Source: Sphingobacterium thalpophilum
GTDB lineage: Bacteria > Bacteroidota > Bacteroidia > Flavobacteriales > Flavobacteriaceae
Reading direction: 5' to 3'
NCBI GenBank assembly: GCA_943328865.2
Contig: CALQBR020000057.1
Span: 1 to 7,363 of the forward strand
Length of the DNA stretch: 7,363 nt
The notes under the pieces were generated by a model that worked only from the letters and a program-made list of their open reading frames with translations, was not told the DNA's origin and made no database searches. The translations under genes were made by a program, and so were the position numbers. This document shows, in pieces, positions 5,584 to 7,363 of this stretch (position 1 is its first letter; every line of letters starts with the position of its first letter).

Positions 5584-6027
5584 ATGTGGATACACGTTTT
5601 AGTTTTTTTTATCACTTTCTTATCTATGGAATTCATGGCTTGGTTTAGCCACAAATACATTATGCACGGATTTTTGTGGAATCTACATGCCGATCATCAT
5701 AAAAAAGATCATGATTCTTGGTTCGAAAGGAACGATGCGTTTTTTATTATTTATGCTGTGATTAGTATCGGTTTTTTTCTGCTTTGGCAAAATAACATTT
5801 TAGAAATCGGATTAGCCATTGGATTAGGGATTTTCGCTTATGGATTGGCTTATTTTATGGTTCATGATATATTTATTCACCAGCGTTTTAAATTGTTTCG
5901 CAATGCCAATAATATCTATTCCAGAGCCGTTCGCAGGGCTCATAAAATGCACCACAAACACATCGGTAAAGAGCACGGCGAATGTTTCGGAATGCTATTA
6001 GTCCCTTTTAAATATTTTAAAAATTAA
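5584..6027 (+). CDS. crtZ: Beta-carotene hydroxylase (CrtZ type)
   Basis: An integral-membrane non-heme diiron oxygenase that hydroxylates beta-ionone rings at C3, converting beta-carotene through cryptoxanthin to zeaxanthin. Its 147 residues are slightly shorter than proteobacterial CrtZ. All histidine clusters of the fatty acid hydroxylase superfamily are intact: H23-x4-H28, H35-A-D-H38-H39, H94-x4-H99 and H120-x2-H123-H124. Hydrophobic segments lie at about 3-20, 53-69 and 72-94. It starts 11 bases after the crtB stop and is the last gene before a strong terminator, so it should be cotranscribed with crtI and crtB. Its substrate needs a lycopene cyclase, which is not encoded in this window. 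Confidence 0.93.
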   Translation: MWIHVLVFFITFLSMEFMAWFSHKYIMHGFLWNLHADHHKKDHDSWFERNDAFFIIYAVISIGFFLLWQNNILEIGLAIGLGIFAYGLAYFMVHDIFIHQRFKLFRNANNIYSRAVRRAHKMHHKHIGKEHGECFGMLLVPFKYFKN

Positions 6028-6030
6028 TTA

Positions 6031-6075
6031 TAATTAAAAAGGCGTTTATCAATAAGACAAACGCCTTTTTAATTA
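6031..6075. terminator. Bidirectional intrinsic terminator between crtZ and the DUF4252 genes
   Basis: Bases 6031-6047 and 6059-6075 pair perfectly over 17 bp. The core is GGCGTTT/AAACGCC, flanked by an A run on the left and a T run on the right. Two more pairs can form in the loop around AATAA. Because the stem is A-rich on one side and T-rich on the other, it gives a U-tailed hairpin on both strands. It sits between two convergent operons, 3 bases after the crtZ stop and 15 bases before the lipoprotein gene's stop. Confidence 0.92.
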
Positions 6076-6090
6076 CAACTAACCGCAATA

Positions 6091-6630
6091 CTATTTTTGG
6101 AACATTTGCTGCAAAGGCTTCAACTGTTTTAAATCTACATTAGCGTTTTTAAGAGTCGAGAGTATTGTCATAACACCATTTGGATTCATGTTTTTACCTA
6201 AAACCCGAACAATCACAAAACCAGTTTCTTTTTGATTGGCAAATAAAACAAATTCTTCAATATGCTCGTCATCACCAACAAAACTAATCGCCGCACCTTC
6301 TTTACCAGAGCCAAACTTCATCAATTGCTGGTATTTTTCATCCTTAAGAATCGAAACTACTTTGGTTCGCTCCGCTTCAAATTGTGCTTTGTTGGCATCA
6401 TTTAGTTTGAAAGCCAAAATATTCATTTTATCAAAGGATTGCAAAGCAATATTTTGATCAGTGGTTAAGGCTGTTTTATCTAAATTCAAAATACTTGGGA
6501 AAAGATCCAATGCAATGAAATCCTTATTCTCGGTATGCTCCACAAAATATTTTTGCAAAGTGGGTTCACTATTACAACCCAACAAAAACAAACTCGCTAA
6601 AAGTGCCAAGCTATAAATTCGTTTCATCAT
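6091..6630 (-). CDS. DUF4252-family lipoprotein
   Basis: A 179-residue predicted lipoprotein of unknown function. The N terminus has a lysine/arginine start, a hydrophobic stretch and the lipobox LFLLGC, so Cys19 (Cys18 if the second ATG is used) would be lipidated after signal peptidase II cleavage. The next residues are NSEP; sorting to the outer membrane is not certain. The rest is a mixed alpha/beta domain that resembles DUF4252, a family known mainly from Bacteroidota, with a C-terminal segment LKPLQQMFQK. The start is ambiguous between the two adjacent ATGs (6628-6630 and 6625-6627). It begins 2 bases after the stop of the upstream DUF4252 gene, so the two are surely one operon. No catalytic motif is visible. 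Confidence 0.8.
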   Translation of the reverse strand: MMKRIYSLALLASLFLLGCNSEPTLQKYFVEHTENKDFIALDLFPSILNLDKTALTTDQNIALQSFDKMNILAFKLNDANKAQFEAERTKVVSILKDEKYQQLMKFGSGKEGAAISFVGDDEHIEEFVLFANQKETGFVIVRVLGKNMNPNGVMTILSTLKNANVDLKQLKPLQQMFQK

Positions 6631-6632
6631 TC

Positions 6633-7208
6633 TTATTTTTTACCTTTTGTTGCTTTTTTCAACTCATCACCACCAGGAATTCTCATTTTATCGGTTAAAA
6701 CCGAGATTTCATTTAAATCAAAATCTCCCGTTAAGGACATCAAAACGGTTTGATTGCCTTTGGCACTACCCTCAATAAACATCAATAATTCTTTTATTTG
6801 AGAATCTTTAGCCCCTGATTTTACGAGGATTTTAATGTTTTTACCATTGTCGTTCACGCGCATCAATTCTTCCAATCCTGCCGATTTTAAATATTTTTCT
6901 GATGCCGATTTCATCTCAGATGACACTCTCGTGCTTGAGGTAGTAAACACTTTTAGGTTGTCCAATTTTTTGATTAAATTCATATACTGTTGGGCTTCTT
7001 TATCCGAAGCATCAACTTTTACTTTACTCATCAATTCGAACATTTTTTTGTTCACAATAATAGAAGTTACGTCATCCTGACCGTCAAACTTATCAAAAGG
7101 TGATTGTGCAAAAAATGCCGTTGGCAATAACACCATTACAAACACCATTATTATTTTTTTGATTAAACGCATTGGGCTTTTTTGATTCTGATTGCTTGTT
7201 GGTTTCAT
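6633..7208 (-). CDS. Secreted DUF4252-family protein
   Basis: A 191-residue protein of unknown function with a cleavable signal peptide and no lipobox. A second ATG at 7170-7172 (residue 13) begins MRLIKKIIMVFVMVLL and is followed by PTAFFAQ, a standard signal peptide, so the true start may be there (179 residues). The start at 7208 adds a polar 12-residue leader. The mature part begins near SPFDKF and shows the DUF4252 pattern; the C terminus is lysine-rich (KKATKGKK). It directly precedes the DUF4252 lipoprotein gene with a 2-base gap. Paired DUF4252 genes next to ECF sigma/anti-sigma-type genes are, from memory, a common arrangement in flavobacteria. Only the tail of the upstream gene is visible here, so that link is inference. 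Confidence 0.8.
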   Translation of the reverse strand: MKPTSNQNQKSPMRLIKKIIMVFVMVLLPTAFFAQSPFDKFDGQDDVTSIIVNKKMFELMSKVKVDASDKEAQQYMNLIKKLDNLKVFTTSSTRVSSEMKSASEKYLKSAGLEELMRVNDNGKNIKILVKSGAKDSQIKELLMFIEGSAKGNQTVLMSLTGDFDLNEISVLTDKMRIPGGDELKKATKGKK

Positions 7209-7272
7209 TATTTCTCTGTTTTTATTATTTAAAAAAAGCTATTATTAATTTTTTTTAATCCAAATATGTTTC

Positions 7273-7363
7273 TTAGGGGAGAAATACTTTTTCCTTTGCG
7301 GTTTCATACTCCTCAACATATTGTACTGTTTTTATACCTACGTTTACATTTTCTGACAATAGC
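7273..7363 (-). CDS. C-terminal end of an unidentified protein (5' part outside the window)
   Basis: On the minus strand one frame is open from the window edge to a TAA at 7273-7275 and gives 29 residues. They include a segment rich in Val, Glu and Lys (NVGIKTVQYVEEYETAKEKV) and end in FLP. The other two minus frames close within 16 codons. The tail lies 64 bp upstream of the secreted DUF4252 gene in the same direction, consistent with one operon. I do not recognise it. An anti-sigma-like or other envelope-related protein is possible from the usual neighbourhood of DUF4252 genes, but nothing in these residues proves it. Confidence 0.55.
   Translation of the reverse strand, partial: LLSENVNVGIKTVQYVEEYETAKEKVFLP

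Noticed and set aside
6236..7080. Two plus-strand open frames (6236-6457 and 6835-7080) inside the DUF4252 genes.
   Set aside because: They are antisense to genes that have clear signal peptides and tight operon spacing.
7261..7268. Minus-strand CATATTTG as a -7 element for the DUF4252 operon.
   Set aside because: It has a mismatch at the important first T and no TTTG at the -33 position. The genes may be transcribed from further upstream with the partial gene.

Overview
The window looks like chromosomal DNA from a flavobacterium (Bacteroidota, probably Flavobacteriaceae). It is AT-rich. The promoter in front of the tRNA genes has the Bacteroidota form (TTTG, 20-nt spacer, TATATTTG) rather than the E. 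coli -35/-10 form. Translation starts lack strong Shine-Dalgarno sequences, the tRNAs do not encode CCA, and two genes match the Bacteroidota-type DUF4252 family. The species cannot be named from this window.

Layout. (1) 1-540: the 3' part of a TPMT-like SAM-dependent methyltransferase, cut by the window edge. (2) 688-1695: a PyrR-like phosphoribosyltransferase (+) and shikimate kinase (-), convergent and overlapping by 9 bp at their stop codons. (3) 1767-2168: a tRNA cluster with a clear promoter, two identical tRNA-Lys(TTT) genes, a terminator-like hairpin, tRNA-Leu(GAG) and a final hairpin. (4) 2240-6075: a carotenoid locus on the + strand. It holds a MerR-type regulator with a cobalamin-binding C-terminal half (LitR/CarH-like), then a 131-bp intergenic region with a perfect 14-bp inverted repeat, then crtI, crtB and crtZ packed tightly and closed by a strong hairpin terminator. 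(5) 6091-7363: a minus-strand group, made of the C-terminal end of an unidentified protein, a secreted DUF4252 protein and a DUF4252 lipoprotein.

How the genes work together. CrtB condenses two GGPP to phytoene, CrtI desaturates it (probably to lycopene), and CrtZ hydroxylates beta-ionone rings (towards zeaxanthin). The lycopene cyclase (crtY or similar) and GGPP synthase (crtE) that this route needs are not in the window. The adjacent regulator keeps the W-x9-EH and E-x-H-x-x-G motifs of B12-dependent photoreceptors, so light-controlled carotenoid synthesis is a reasonable hypothesis. The inverted repeat upstream of crtI is the best visible candidate for its operator, although it could be a terminator.

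No CRISPR array, insertion sequence, phage gene or other clearly new multi-gene system is visible. The most interesting parts are the B12-type regulator with its crtI upstream region, and the hairpin inside the tRNA cluster. There is no gene-free stretch over 300 bases. The shorter gaps at 541-687 and 3140-3270 hold only the sites listed.
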